Shown: positions 17,324-25,596 of the stretch, one piece after another
Layout: the number at the start of each line of letters is the position of its first letter
Position numbering within the stretch: position 1 is the first letter of the stretch
NCBI GenBank assembly: GCA_937884635.1
Contig: CALGBW010000026.1
Span: 1 to 47,540, forward strand
Source of the DNA: an uncultured Chlamydiaceae bacterium
GTDB taxonomy: Bacteria; Chlamydiota; Chlamydiia; Chlamydiales; Chlamydiaceae
Length of the DNA stretch: 47,540 nucleotides
Direction of reading: 5' to 3'
Translations under genes and position numbers: made by a program
The notes under the pieces: generated by a model
What the model saw: the letters and a program-made list of their open reading frames with translations, nothing else
The model's database searches: none
Told to the model about the DNA's origin: nothing

Positions 17324-17351
17324 ATTTCAATGTGTGAAAACGAGGGTTACT

Positions 17352-19409
17352 TTGCTAACATTTTTTTATAAACATCAAAAAAAGATTGTAGGGTTTTTAG
17401 CCCTCGGTGTGATTTGTTCTGGTATGGGCGATGTATTTATTCGGTCTCCTAGAACATTTGGGCAGAATAAAAAGTATAAGAAACGTGCCTGTAAGATTCT
17501 TTCTAGTAGAAAACTATCTGAACAAGAATGGCGTGTTTTAAAGAGATTTTTTTCTCATGAGGCGTATCCTTTTTCCGGGAATCCTCGGCAGTGGAACTTT
17601 TTAAATGAGGGCATTCTTACTGAGAAGTTTTTAACAAAAAAGTTGGGAGAGGAACTTTTCCTAAAAATATATGGGGGAAACTCCTCTCTTTTTGACAAGG
17701 AAAGGGGATACTCTGCTTATAGACGTTTTGACGCGCCTTTTATCTCCTCTGAAGAGGTTTGGAAATCTTCGGCTCCACATTTATATTCTGCTTACACAGA
17801 TTTACAACAAGTGTGTTATCCAGTTTCCCCTGAGGGATATGCCGCGCGTGTTCGGTTGTTTTTAGAGGAGAAAAAGTTTCCTCATTATGTTCTGCGGCAG
17901 ATGTTAGAATATCGTCGTCGTATGTTTAATCTTCCAGAGGATGTAAGCTTATCTCGTAACGTCGATTTGCGATTATTTGGCTATAAGAGCGTACAGGATT
18001 GGTTTGGGGCTCCTTACATCGACTCTGCTGTAGAGGCTTTATTACGTTTTGCAGAAGGGCAGAGAAAGAATATTCCTTATCCTTCGTTTGAAGAAGCAAA
18101 GAATGATTTTTATGATAAGGCTAAGCGAGCTTTTGCAAGAATACAACAACAGGGATTAGAGCCTTTATCTTTCGATGCTTTTGTAATGTCTTATTTCCAT
18201 TTCATGGAGATGGAAGAAAGAGAATTTCTGAATCTTTATCGAGAAATTCTGTTATGTAAACGAGCTTTCTTAGCTCTTGAAGGTAGTATTGCCTTTGATT
18301 TTTGTCCTCTGCAAGATTTCTTCTCTAAAGGGAGAGATTCTATAGCGATGGAGAGGATATCTTTGCATGATGATTTTTGCTTTAAGAATAAAGCTGCATT
18401 AGAGGTTTTTGAAACATATGTTCGATTGGCGTATGCTCCTTTGCAACACGAATTAGATTTACCTCGAGTCGCCCTTTCTAAAGACGTTGTGAAGGCAAGA
18501 GAACCTAGTCTCATAGGAAGGCGGTTTTCTTTGTCGTATCGCAAGCAGACTCTTCAAGAAATGGAAACGCAAGTTTCCATGGCTGAAGTGCATCAATGGA
18601 TGCAACAAGCAGAGAATTTTGAAACTTTGCAGCTTGAGTTCCCAGAATTAGAAACTAAGGCTTCAGCAAAGGATCTTCAGGGGATGAAACCTGCTGTTTT
18701 GAACTCTGTTTACGCCTACATACGTAGAGAAGTATTGAGGGGTAGCCCATCTAGAATAGCTGAGAGCATAGCTAAAAGCTCTGAAGTGTCCTGTGAGCTT
18801 GTTTTATCCCCGGGAGAAGAACCTGCTTTGCCTGGTATTCAGAATGGACAGGAATTGGGTAAGCTATTGTTAGCGAATGGGGAATTATCTTGTTATAGTC
18901 AAGATCAGTTAACCTATTACTCACTAAAAATGCATTCATATAGTCCAGAGGAAGAGGTTCTGAATTATAGAGATATAGTGAGAAAAGGATTAGGTAGTTC
19001 GTTGATTAAAGTCCATGGGGATAAAGCTCATTTAGCTAAGGTTTTACATGCGTTGCGGGATCACTACCCTAATGTAGGTGAAGAACAACTCTTTGCCTGC
19101 AGATTAGGTAAAGCTCTAGAAGAATTTCAAGAAGGTTCTTTGCAGGCGGTTACATCCGTTTACCTTCAGAGAAAAATGGAAACGTTGTTTCGAGGAGATG
19201 CATTCCCCTGTGCTTATGAAGAGATAGCAAGTTTATCTCAGGGAGAGAGTTCTCCTATCTTGATTGACGCAAAAGGCCCGTTTTGTTGCATCAGTTTTGG
19301 TCATAGAGAGTGTGATATGCCTGCTGGTATAGACAAGTTATTTTTTGCTAAAAGTCGTGTGGAAGAGGAGGTTTTAGGAGAGCTTCTAAGCCAATTTTTT
19401 GATATTTAA
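17352..19409 (+). CDS. Large membrane-anchored protein, function unknown (CT283-like)
   Basis: About 685 residues. After a short basic cytoplasmic segment (FFYKHQKK) there is one hydrophobic helix (IVGFLALGVICSGMG), then a large soluble charged domain with many aromatic and Glu/Lys-rich helices. This single-anchor layout, with a large extracytoplasmic part, recalls PpiD/SurA-type periplasmic folding factors, but I find no parvulin active-site motif I could defend. The start is uncertain. The TTG at 17352 is preferred because GAGG (17342-17345) lies six bases upstream and the strong hairpin at 17299-17323 precedes it; a GTG at 17334 and a TTG at 17238 are in the same frame, but the latter would place the hairpin inside the coding sequence. 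gcsH follows after 16 bp. Position matches CT283 of C. trachomatis. Confidence 0.75.
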   Translation: MLTFFYKHQKKIVGFLALGVICSGMGDVFIRSPRTFGQNKKYKKRACKILSSRKLSEQEWRVLKRFFSHEAYPFSGNPRQWNFLNEGILTEKFLTKKLGEELFLKIYGGNSSLFDKERGYSAYRRFDAPFISSEEVWKSSAPHLYSAYTDLQQVCYPVSPEGYAARVRLFLEEKKFPHYVLRQMLEYRRRMFNLPEDVSLSRNVDLRLFGYKSVQDWFGAPYIDSAVEALLRFAEGQRKNIPYPSFEEAKNDFYDKAKRAFARIQQQGLEPLSFDAFVMSYFHFMEMEEREFLNLYREILLCKRAFLALEGSIAFDFCPLQDFFSKGRDSIAMERISLHDDFCFKNKAALEVFETYVRLAYAPLQHELDLPRVALSKDVVKAREPSLIGRRFSLSYRKQTLQEMETQVSMAEVHQWMQQAENFETLQLEFPELETKASAKDLQGMKPAVLNSVYAYIRREVLRGSPSRIAESIAKSSEVSCELVLSPGEEPALPGIQNGQELGKLLLANGELSCYSQDQLTYYSLKMHSYSPEEEVLNYRDIVRKGLGSSLIKVHGDKAHLAKVLHALRDHYPNVGEEQLFACRLGKALEEFQEGSLQAVTSVYLQRKMETLFRGDAFPCAYEEIASLSQGESSPILIDAKGPFCCISFGHRECDMPAGIDKLFFAKSRVEEEVLGELLSQFFDI

Positions 19410-19425
19410 CTCATAGGATCTTTTA

Positions 19426-19758
19426 ATGAATGAGGGACAGATTTGGGAGTCAGATTACCATGTATGGGTGATGCCGATACGAAATTCTATAGTTCGTTTA
19501 GGGTTAACTCAAAGTATGAAGGAGCATTTAGGGAAAATCTTATATGTAGATCTGCCTTCCATTGGAAGTTTTTGTCGTGAAGGGGAAGTTTTTGTTGTAT
19601 TAGAGTCATCAAAATCTGCCATTGAAATCCTCAGCCCAGTTTCTGGAACTATTCTTGAAATTAACGACAAGTTGCTTGCTGATATTAATTTATTAAATAG
19701 GTCGCCTGAAGGAGAAGGATGGTTTGTTGTCATGGAGCTATCAAACTCTTCTGAATAG
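19426..19758 (+). CDS. gcsH: Glycine cleavage H-like lipoyl-domain protein
   Basis: A 110-residue lipoyl carrier. The lipoyl-lysine K63 is intact in VVLESSKSAIEILSPVSG, matching the family motif ESVKAAS-x-x-x-SPVSG. Family members are usually about 125-130 residues, so this one is short at both ends. No glycine cleavage P, T or L protein is encoded near it, and Chlamydia are generally thought to lack P and T, so it probably acts as a free lipoyl carrier or relay. The lipoate-ligase-like gene lplA lies upstream on the same strand. The ATG at 19426 lies 16 bp after the stop of the large membrane-anchored protein. Confidence 0.88.
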   Translation: MNEGQIWESDYHVWVMPIRNSIVRLGLTQSMKEHLGKILYVDLPSIGSFCREGEVFVVLESSKSAIEILSPVSGTILEINDKLLADINLLNRSPEGEGWFVVMELSNSSE

Positions 19759-19910
19759 CCTAGTTGCAAGAGCAAACGGTAATAGGCAAAAGATCTTTAC
19801 GTAGTAATTCGGGGCGAGGTTACTATAGCTTTTTTTGCCGCATGTGGCACAAGTGTATTAGATCTATTGTTCCTAGGAATGGGCGTTTCTGCCCACCCCA
19901 TGTGTTAGTC

Positions 19911-20561
19911 TTAGAGGACTTTATTAGAAGTGTATTCTTCAATAAGTGTTTCAAAGGTGGAAGGATAGAGGGTGAGAAGGCTTGTTTTATTCTGCTTTGC
20001 AAGCAAATCTCTAACTACAACGTCTAACATGATGTTGTATTGTTTAAGGTTGCTTACATTTTGTTCGATTGTTTTATCCCACGAACTTAGGTAGGTTCGT
20101 TTCTCCAGAGTAGTTAATAGTTTTTTCCTAGTTTCTTCTTGTTGACGTAGTATTTTTAAGGCAAGTCTTTTGACTCCTTCATATGAGCTCGAACCCAAGT
20201 TTTTTAACACACTGACATAAGTAGAGTGGATTTTGCATGGTAAGTCCCGATGCTTTTTTTGTTCGCGACTTACAGAGCCCTCTTGTACCAGAGAGAAACC
20301 GTTAAATTTAAGTTGTGGGGCCTCTCCGCGCCAGAGGCATTGTGTGCATTTTATCAGCGTAGCAATGAGAAGGAGTGGAAACAAGGCGATAACATATAGG
20401 GAGGCAACAGCTAAAACTAACGTAAATCCGGCAATGCACAATAATTTTTTCAGCATTCTGAAAACGCAAGAAAGCACACGTTCCAAACAGCTTTTTTTTG
20501 AACTTAGTAAAGGCTGGGGCTGTGGACGAAAGACAACTAAAGAGTTATTGTTAACAGACAT
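19911..20561 (-). CDS. Inc-like membrane protein (216 residues)
   Basis: A predicted inclusion-membrane protein. A short N-terminal cytosol-type segment with Cys/Lys clusters (SSKKSCLERVLSCVFRMLKKLL) leads into a long bilobed hydrophobic stretch (CIAGFTLVLAVASLYVI, then ALFPLLLIATLIKC) of the kind that defines Inc proteins. A soluble, basic, probably helical C-terminal half follows, to the end at EEYTSNKVL. There is no cleavable signal peptide. The ATG at 20561 follows GGTGGAGAG. It lies downstream of, and is paralogous in its N-terminal third to, the small protein at 20649-20906. The identification is by topology; there is no sequence match to a named Inc that I can recall. Confidence 0.72.
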   Translation of the reverse strand: MSVNNNSLVVFRPQPQPLLSSKKSCLERVLSCVFRMLKKLLCIAGFTLVLAVASLYVIALFPLLLIATLIKCTQCLWRGEAPQLKFNGFSLVQEGSVSREQKKHRDLPCKIHSTYVSVLKNLGSSSYEGVKRLALKILRQQEETRKKLLTTLEKRTYLSSWDKTIEQNVSNLKQYNIMLDVVVRDLLAKQNKTSLLTLYPSTFETLIEEYTSNKVL

Positions 20562-20648
20562 CTCTCCACCTATAAATTAACTCGAGAAGTCTACCATAAA
20601 TAATTAATATAGGACACCCTGTTTATCAGAGGATTGGTTGTTTTCTGT

Positions 20649-20906
20649 TCATAGAAGGGACGATATAAGAGACACAATTGTGAGAGCCGTGGATTCCAGA
20701 TAGGCTGCTGTGGCAGTGAGGGCAAACATCAGCGTAGCTATGGTAGCAATGGCAAAGGACAAGGCAAATACAGGTAGAAATAGCAAGTTCTGGAACAGGC
20801 GATGGACGAAAGAACATATCCGTGCACAACTGCTCTTTTTACTACCAGTAGGAAAACGAGGAGATGTGTAAATCGTTGAGCTGGGGAGAGAGGTTACTCT
20901 TGCCAT
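20649..20906 (-). CDS. Short Inc-like protein, paralogue of its neighbour
   Basis: 85 residues. The segment SKKSSCARICSFVHRLFQNLL aligns with SKKSCLERVLSCVFRMLKKLL of the next gene, and is likewise followed by a bilobed hydrophobic stretch (FLPVFALSFAIATIATLMF and ALTATAAYLESTALTIVSLI). The protein stops straight after the hydrophobic lobes, so it lacks the soluble C-terminal part of its neighbour. It could be a truncated duplicate or a genuine mini-Inc. The ATG at 20906 has AGGTGG four bases upstream, which argues that it is translated. It diverges from the gene at 21058. Confidence 0.6.
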   Translation of the reverse strand: MARVTSLPSSTIYTSPRFPTGSKKSSCARICSFVHRLFQNLLFLPVFALSFAIATIATLMFALTATAAYLESTALTIVSLISSLL

Positions 20907-21057
20907 TATCCACCTGAATTAAGTTGACGATTAATTTAAAATCTCTTTTTAAGAGGTCTTGATTTTTTTGGGCCGTGCTTGTACCCTTTTTTCGGTTTAT
21001 TTTTCAATTTTCTTTTAACTTGGATAGATAATCACTTAGCCGTCAGGGGTGTCAAAT

Positions 21058-22206
21058 ATGTCTTATACTCTTTTTCCGGATTCGGTAAAATCGGCTAGAG
21101 CCCTTGTTAAAGAAAGTGTGAATTTTCTCAAGGAAGATGCTCGGATAGAGATCTCCTTAGATCCTTCTAGTCGGAGTAAGGAATCTTCTCTGGCACGTAG
21201 AATCCGAGAGTTAGCTTTTGGTTCTTCATCAACCATTTGGAATCCTGATTTTCTACCACCGGCAGATCTTCTTTACATGGATACTACTCTAACGGTAGGG
21301 CGGATATTCCTAGATTATACATTTTGTTGCGCGCATTTAGCTCGCTTTTTCTCAGCTTCTAAGGAAGATTATAATAAGGGACCTGGTGCTGTTTTTGGGG
21401 CAATTATCGTCGGTACTTTGTTGACGATGTTTGTTATGGTATCGGGAGCCATTGTTTTTGGCTTAGTAAAGGTAATTCGAGCCACTTCTTGGCTTAGGCA
21501 GTGTATTAAACGGCATAAAGAATGTAAGGCGCAATTACGGAAAGAATTACGTGGTACGTACCAAAAGTTATTAGAAGAGCGTTCCTCTATTCGGGGGAGC
21601 GATCGTGTACCCTCCTTTGATGAAGGCCAACTTCATAGGAAGGTATCTGCTTTGTTGGGCTTGAATGCGCTTGCTCTTTCAGAAAAGGCTTTATCCACTC
21701 GATTGAGCCATGAAAAAATTGCTCTGGTCTCCAGGATCATTTTGGCTTTAGGTTTTGTATCATGCTTAATAGGATTAGTGATAGGGTGTGTGTTTTTAGG
21801 CCCGGGGTTCTCTGTTCTAGGCGCAGTGATGATAGGATGCCACGTTGGTGGTTTTGTTGGCATGCTTTGTGGTGTCATTGGGGCTTTGGTTGCAGCCGTT
21901 AAGCAATTTAAGAGCAGAAGAGAGGTGTGTTTTGCTATTCAACGTGCTGAGTTGAGTTCGTTATTCAGTCGGCTTATTGCTGAGAATAGATATTCCAAAA
22001 ATATAGACCCGCATGGTTGTTTGCAGAATGTTCTTGAGCAATGTTTGTGTGCTTTAGGGCGATTAGAAACGGAAAGTAGATGTTTGAATTCAAGTGAGAT
22101 TAAGGCTTTAATTGCAGACGTTTCTCGCCTTTGTGAGAATCCGAAATCATTGGAAACAACAGATCGGTGGTCTGATAGTTCTGTGTCTGATGTTGATTAT
22201 AACTAA
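21058..22206 (+). CDS. Inc-like protein with two bilobed hydrophobic regions
   Basis: About 382 residues with no signal peptide. Two separate pairs of hydrophobic helices are visible: AVFGAIIVGTLLTMFVMVSG / AIVFGLVKVI (about 110-140) and IALVSRIILALGFVSCLIGL / VIGCVFLGPGFSVLGAVMIG / GGFVGMLCGVIGALVAA (about 220-285). Between them lies a charged helical segment (QCIKRHKECKAQLRKELRGT), and a soluble tail follows the second. The ATG at 21058 is preferred over a GTG at 21049, because AGGGGT lies nine bases before the ATG but abuts the GTG. It is divergent from two small Inc-like genes and is likely an inclusion-membrane or other envelope protein; the function is not known. Confidence 0.68.
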   Translation: MSYTLFPDSVKSARALVKESVNFLKEDARIEISLDPSSRSKESSLARRIRELAFGSSSTIWNPDFLPPADLLYMDTTLTVGRIFLDYTFCCAHLARFFSASKEDYNKGPGAVFGAIIVGTLLTMFVMVSGAIVFGLVKVIRATSWLRQCIKRHKECKAQLRKELRGTYQKLLEERSSIRGSDRVPSFDEGQLHRKVSALLGLNALALSEKALSTRLSHEKIALVSRIILALGFVSCLIGLVIGCVFLGPGFSVLGAVMIGCHVGGFVGMLCGVIGALVAAVKQFKSRREVCFAIQRAELSSLFSRLIAENRYSKNIDPHGCLQNVLEQCLCALGRLETESRCLNSSEIKALIADVSRLCENPKSLETTDRWSDSSVSDVDYN

Positions 22207-22480
22207 CATACTCTCACGACTATAACCGTGGGATTTCCAGCTTATTATTTATAATGAGTCATCTTTAATTAATTCTTTTGTACCCCTTTTGACGTACCCT
22301 TGCTTCTAAAGGAATGGATATTCACAAGGAGGTACTGTAAATCTTATTGACTTTTGCGTTCTCTCTTGCCATCCTGCCGTTTTCGACGAAGTGCCGTTTT
22401 TTTTGGATTTTGGTAGGTTACGGCTGAAGTCAGGGTAAGCATTTCACAAGAAGCTTCATTCCTAAGGGTGGTTGTAGCTG

Positions 22481-23227
22481 ATGCGGAAGGTAGACTTTGA
22501 ATATTTTGGCTTAAGTGACATAGGGGTTGTGCGGTCCAAAAATGAAGATTTTTGGTTTGTTAACCTCGTTTCCAAAGTTGTTGCTATTGCTGATGGCATG
22601 GGTGGTTGTTCTGGTGGTGAAGTCGCTTCTCAAGAAGCTGTACTATGCTTAATGGCGTTGATAGATGCAAATATCGCGTTTCTAGAAACTGTAGGCGATG
22701 AAGAGTACCAGGCTGTACTGAGAGATATTCTAGCTAAGGTGAATAATCTTGTTTACCAGCATAGCCTAGAAGATGTGCATCTAAAAGGGATGGGCACAAC
22801 CCTGAGTTTTCTACATTTTTTTCGCAATAAGGCTTGGTTGTTTCATGTAGGGGACAGCAGAATTTATCTTCTAAGGGAAAAAAAACTTTTCTGTCTAACC
22901 GAGGATCATTCCGTAGCTAATCAGTTGACACATCGTTACGGACTTTCCAAACAATCCCCTAAGGTATATCCTTATCGTCATATTCTTACCAATGTCGTGG
23001 GTAATCGACCCTATATAACGCCTGATGTCCGTGACATCTCTTATGAAAAAGAGGATGTTTTCATTTTCTGTTCGGATGGTCTAACAAATATGGTCACAGA
23101 CATAGACATTAGAGATGTCTTGATTCAGTCTCAGACGTTGGAGGAAAGTGGACACCACCTGATTTCTTTAGCAAATAGTCGTGGAGGCTTAGATAACGCC
23201 ACGTTGGTTCTTGTCCGCATGCGGTAG
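22481..23227 (+). CDS. PP2C-family Ser/Thr protein phosphatase
   Basis: A 248-residue metal-dependent phosphatase. It begins with GLSDIGVVRSKNEDFWF (the first metal-binding region), then carries ADGMGGCSGGEVAS, GMGTTLSFLHF, GDSRIYLL, a C-terminal FCSDGLTNMV, and DNATLVLVRMR at the very end. All acidic metal ligands of the family appear present. Bacterial PP2C enzymes reverse Hanks-type kinases; Chlamydia encode Pkn1, PknD and Pkn5, and a Pkn1-type protein lies in this window at 31229. The short length fits the soluble PrpC/Stp type. It is followed at 27 bp by a cysteine desulfurase gene. Position matches CT259. Confidence 0.92.
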   Translation: MRKVDFEYFGLSDIGVVRSKNEDFWFVNLVSKVVAIADGMGGCSGGEVASQEAVLCLMALIDANIAFLETVGDEEYQAVLRDILAKVNNLVYQHSLEDVHLKGMGTTLSFLHFFRNKAWLFHVGDSRIYLLREKKLFCLTEDHSVANQLTHRYGLSKQSPKVYPYRHILTNVVGNRPYITPDVRDISYEKEDVFIFCSDGLTNMVTDIDIRDVLIQSQTLEESGHHLISLANSRGGLDNATLVLVRMR

Positions 23228-23254
23228 TTTTTTTTCATTTATGAGACTGCATTC

Positions 23255-24373
23255 ATGATTTATTTAGATAATAATGCGTCATCGTGCTTAGCACCTGGAC
23301 TTCTTGCTTATTTACAAACCCTAATCGACGAGGAATTTTTTGGTAACCCCTCTAGTGTCCATAGTATTGGAAAGAGAGCTCGTGGCATAGTTAATGCTAC
23401 AACAGCTTTGATTCGTGAGGAATTATCCTTTCAGTCCGGCAATGTCATTTATACCTCTGGTGCTACTGAAAGCTTAAATTTAGCTATTGCAAATCTTCCT
23501 AAAGGATGCCACGTTATCTCATCTAGCATGGAGCATCCTGCAGTTGTGGAAACTCTTAAACATGCTCCTGTTTCTGTCTCATTTTTAGATCCCGAACCGC
23601 ACCAATGTGCTATTTCTTTACAGCAGGTTAAACAAGCGCAAAAACCTGATACGCGTGCTATTGTACTCAGTTGGGTAAATAGTGAAATTGGAGCAAAAAC
23701 AGACATTTTTGCTATTGCAGATTTTGCTAAGGAGCAAAATTTACAGTTTATTGTTGATGCTACAGCTATTGTGGGACGAGAAAAAGTTGTTGTGCCTGAA
23801 GGGGTTACCATGCTTGCTTTTTCAGGGCATAAATTTCACACTTTATCGGGTGTTGGTGTTTTATTAGTGCGTCCCAAGATACGCCTAATGCCGTTGCTTT
23901 TTGGCGGAGGACAGCAGGCAGGGGTACGTTCTGGGACGGAAAACTTTTATGGGATTGCTTCGCTTTTCTATGTATTTTCTATTTTAAAGGAACAACAGGC
24001 GGAAATAGAAAGGAAAATTTTACATTATCGTGATCTATTTGAAGTGTTGGTTAAGAAGGCTCATCCTCAAATTGTGATCCATTGCCAACAGGCTTCTAGA
24101 GTCAATAATGTATCTGCTATTGCCTTCCCTGGTTTAGAGGGGGAGGTTCTGCAAATTGCTTTAGACATGGAAGGTGTAGCTTGTGGATATGGTTCAGCTT
24201 GTTCCTCAGGAGCTACCACAGCGTTCAAATCATTAACAGGTATGAAGGTAGATCCTGAGTTAAGCTTAGGAACATTACGATTTTCTTTTTCCCACTTGTT
24301 GTCTCAAGAGGATATAGAGTCTGCTGCCGATATTGTTATTCGCACAGTTTCTCGTCTGATGCACCCTAGATAG
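23255..24373 (+). CDS. Cysteine desulfurase (NifS/IscS family)
   Basis: A PLP enzyme that takes sulfur from cysteine for Fe-S clusters or tRNA thiolation. The 372-residue protein opens with MIYLDNNASS and has the substrate-binding FGNPSSVH, the PLP-binding TSGATESLNLAI, the Schiff-base Lys193 in FSGHKFHTLSG, FGGGQQAGVRSGTEN, and the catalytic Cys316 in GYGSACSSGA. The usual VDAVQ aspartate loop reads VDATAI here. Length is typical for group I (about 380-400) though slightly short. No IscU/NifU gene adjoins it in this window. It is convergent with the DUF21-CBS pair with only 14 bp between the ends. Confidence 0.92.
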   Translation: MIYLDNNASSCLAPGLLAYLQTLIDEEFFGNPSSVHSIGKRARGIVNATTALIREELSFQSGNVIYTSGATESLNLAIANLPKGCHVISSSMEHPAVVETLKHAPVSVSFLDPEPHQCAISLQQVKQAQKPDTRAIVLSWVNSEIGAKTDIFAIADFAKEQNLQFIVDATAIVGREKVVVPEGVTMLAFSGHKFHTLSGVGVLLVRPKIRLMPLLFGGGQQAGVRSGTENFYGIASLFYVFSILKEQQAEIERKILHYRDLFEVLVKKAHPQIVIHCQQASRVNNVSAIAFPGLEGEVLQIALDMEGVACGYGSACSSGATTAFKSLTGMKVDPELSLGTLRFSFSHLLSQEDIESAADIVIRTVSRLMHPR

Positions 24374-24387
24374 GAAGGTTACGATTT

Positions 24388-25596
24388 TTAGGATAACAGG
24401 TTTTTAACCGAAACTTTTTTGATCCCATATAAGGAAACTTCTTTAACTTCTAAAAGTAAGTTGTGAATGATGACAGAAGTACCAATTTCTGCTGGGGAAT
24501 CGAGTAACTGTAAAACGAGTTGAGCTAGTGTATTCACGCCATATTGTGTTAAAGGAATCCCGAGTTCTTTCTGCAGTTCTTTTAGCGGTGTGTTTCCTGG
24601 GAAAGTACGCTCAATTAATGAGCTCGTTTGTGGTTTTAGCTGTGCAATGTTCGTAGTATTGAATAAGATATGAAAAATAGCGTTTAAGCTTAAGATTCCT
24701 ATCGGTTCTCCAGAGGTATCAATGACAATAGCGACACTGGAGCGATTTTGCCGAAATTCTTTGAGAACTTGGGTTAATTTCGTTTTTCCTGTTAGGAACC
24801 AAGGAAGATGGAGGTGATTGGCAATTGTTTCAGTTGGTGCCCTATTGACAAAGTCTTTTGGCAGAGCAATACCGATAATTTTTTTCCGCATTCTTTGATA
24901 AACAGGAACGAAATCCACTCCAGTTGTTTGGATCATGTTTTTTAAATCTCTTACTGTTGCAGTTGAAGATAAAAGAGGAACTTGATCCAGAGGTTGGCAT
25001 ACCTGGGATGCTACAGTATCGCTAAGAGAAAAGATATTAGTTGCAATGACATTGAAATCTTGCTCTTCATGGTGGGTTTCTAAAGCCTTTTGCAGCTCAT
25101 CTCGGCTTAACGTTAATTTTTCTTCTTTGATGTTTAATAGGTAATATAAGGTTGTGGTAATACCACCAAAAAGCTGGATAACCGGATAAAAAAGGTAATG
25201 AGAGTAATATAAAATAGGAGCTCCCCACAAAGCCAATTTTTCTGGAATTTTTCTAGAAATTGTCAAAGGGAGAAGTTCAGCAAAAATGACAACTAGAAGC
25301 ACCTGGGTAAGAGGAGCATAATCAGGAGATAACCCCAGTGCCTGATAACACTGTCTTGAGGTTTCGGATCCCATTTGCAAAGCAAGGTTTAACCCCAACA
25401 TCACAGTACTAAATAAACGGTACGGACGTTTCATCAGAAAATTAATATAACGAGCATTCTGATGATTTTTAGTTAAGTAATATTGTAGTTTGACTTTGTT
25501 GAATGAGACACAAGCCATTTCCATCATGGAGTAAAAGCCTTGTATCACAATCCACAAGATATTAAGGAAAATCCAGAATACAAAAGAATTAGTCAT
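24388..25596 (-). CDS. DUF21-CBS membrane protein (CorC/TlyC-like), second of a pair
   Basis: 402 residues: an N-terminal DUF21/CNNM-type membrane domain with three or four hydrophobic helices (FVFWIFLNILWIVIQGFYSMMEMA onward) and the family signature AELLPLTISRK, then a cytosolic CBS pair (about 190-315) and a C-terminal CorC/HlyC-like domain. Family members are implicated in magnesium or other cation efflux, and older annotation calls them hemolysin-like. It overlaps the upstream gene by 8 bp and is probably translated with it as a heteromeric partner. mgtE, a Mg2+ channel gene, is elsewhere in the window. Confidence 0.8.
   Translation of the reverse strand: MTNSFVFWIFLNILWIVIQGFYSMMEMACVSFNKVKLQYYLTKNHQNARYINFLMKRPYRLFSTVMLGLNLALQMGSETSRQCYQALGLSPDYAPLTQVLLVVIFAELLPLTISRKIPEKLALWGAPILYYSHYLFYPVIQLFGGITTTLYYLLNIKEEKLTLSRDELQKALETHHEEQDFNVIATNIFSLSDTVASQVCQPLDQVPLLSSTATVRDLKNMIQTTGVDFVPVYQRMRKKIIGIALPKDFVNRAPTETIANHLHLPWFLTGKTKLTQVLKEFRQNRSSVAIVIDTSGEPIGILSLNAIFHILFNTTNIAQLKPQTSSLIERTFPGNTPLKELQKELGIPLTQYGVNTLAQLVLQLLDSPAEIGTSVIIHNLLLEVKEVSLYGIKKVSVKNLLS

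Noticed and set aside
19764..20027. Plus-strand ORF of 87 codons after gcsH
   Set aside because: It starts at a weak codon, overlaps the Inc-like gene on the other strand and has no similarity or ribosome-binding site to support it.
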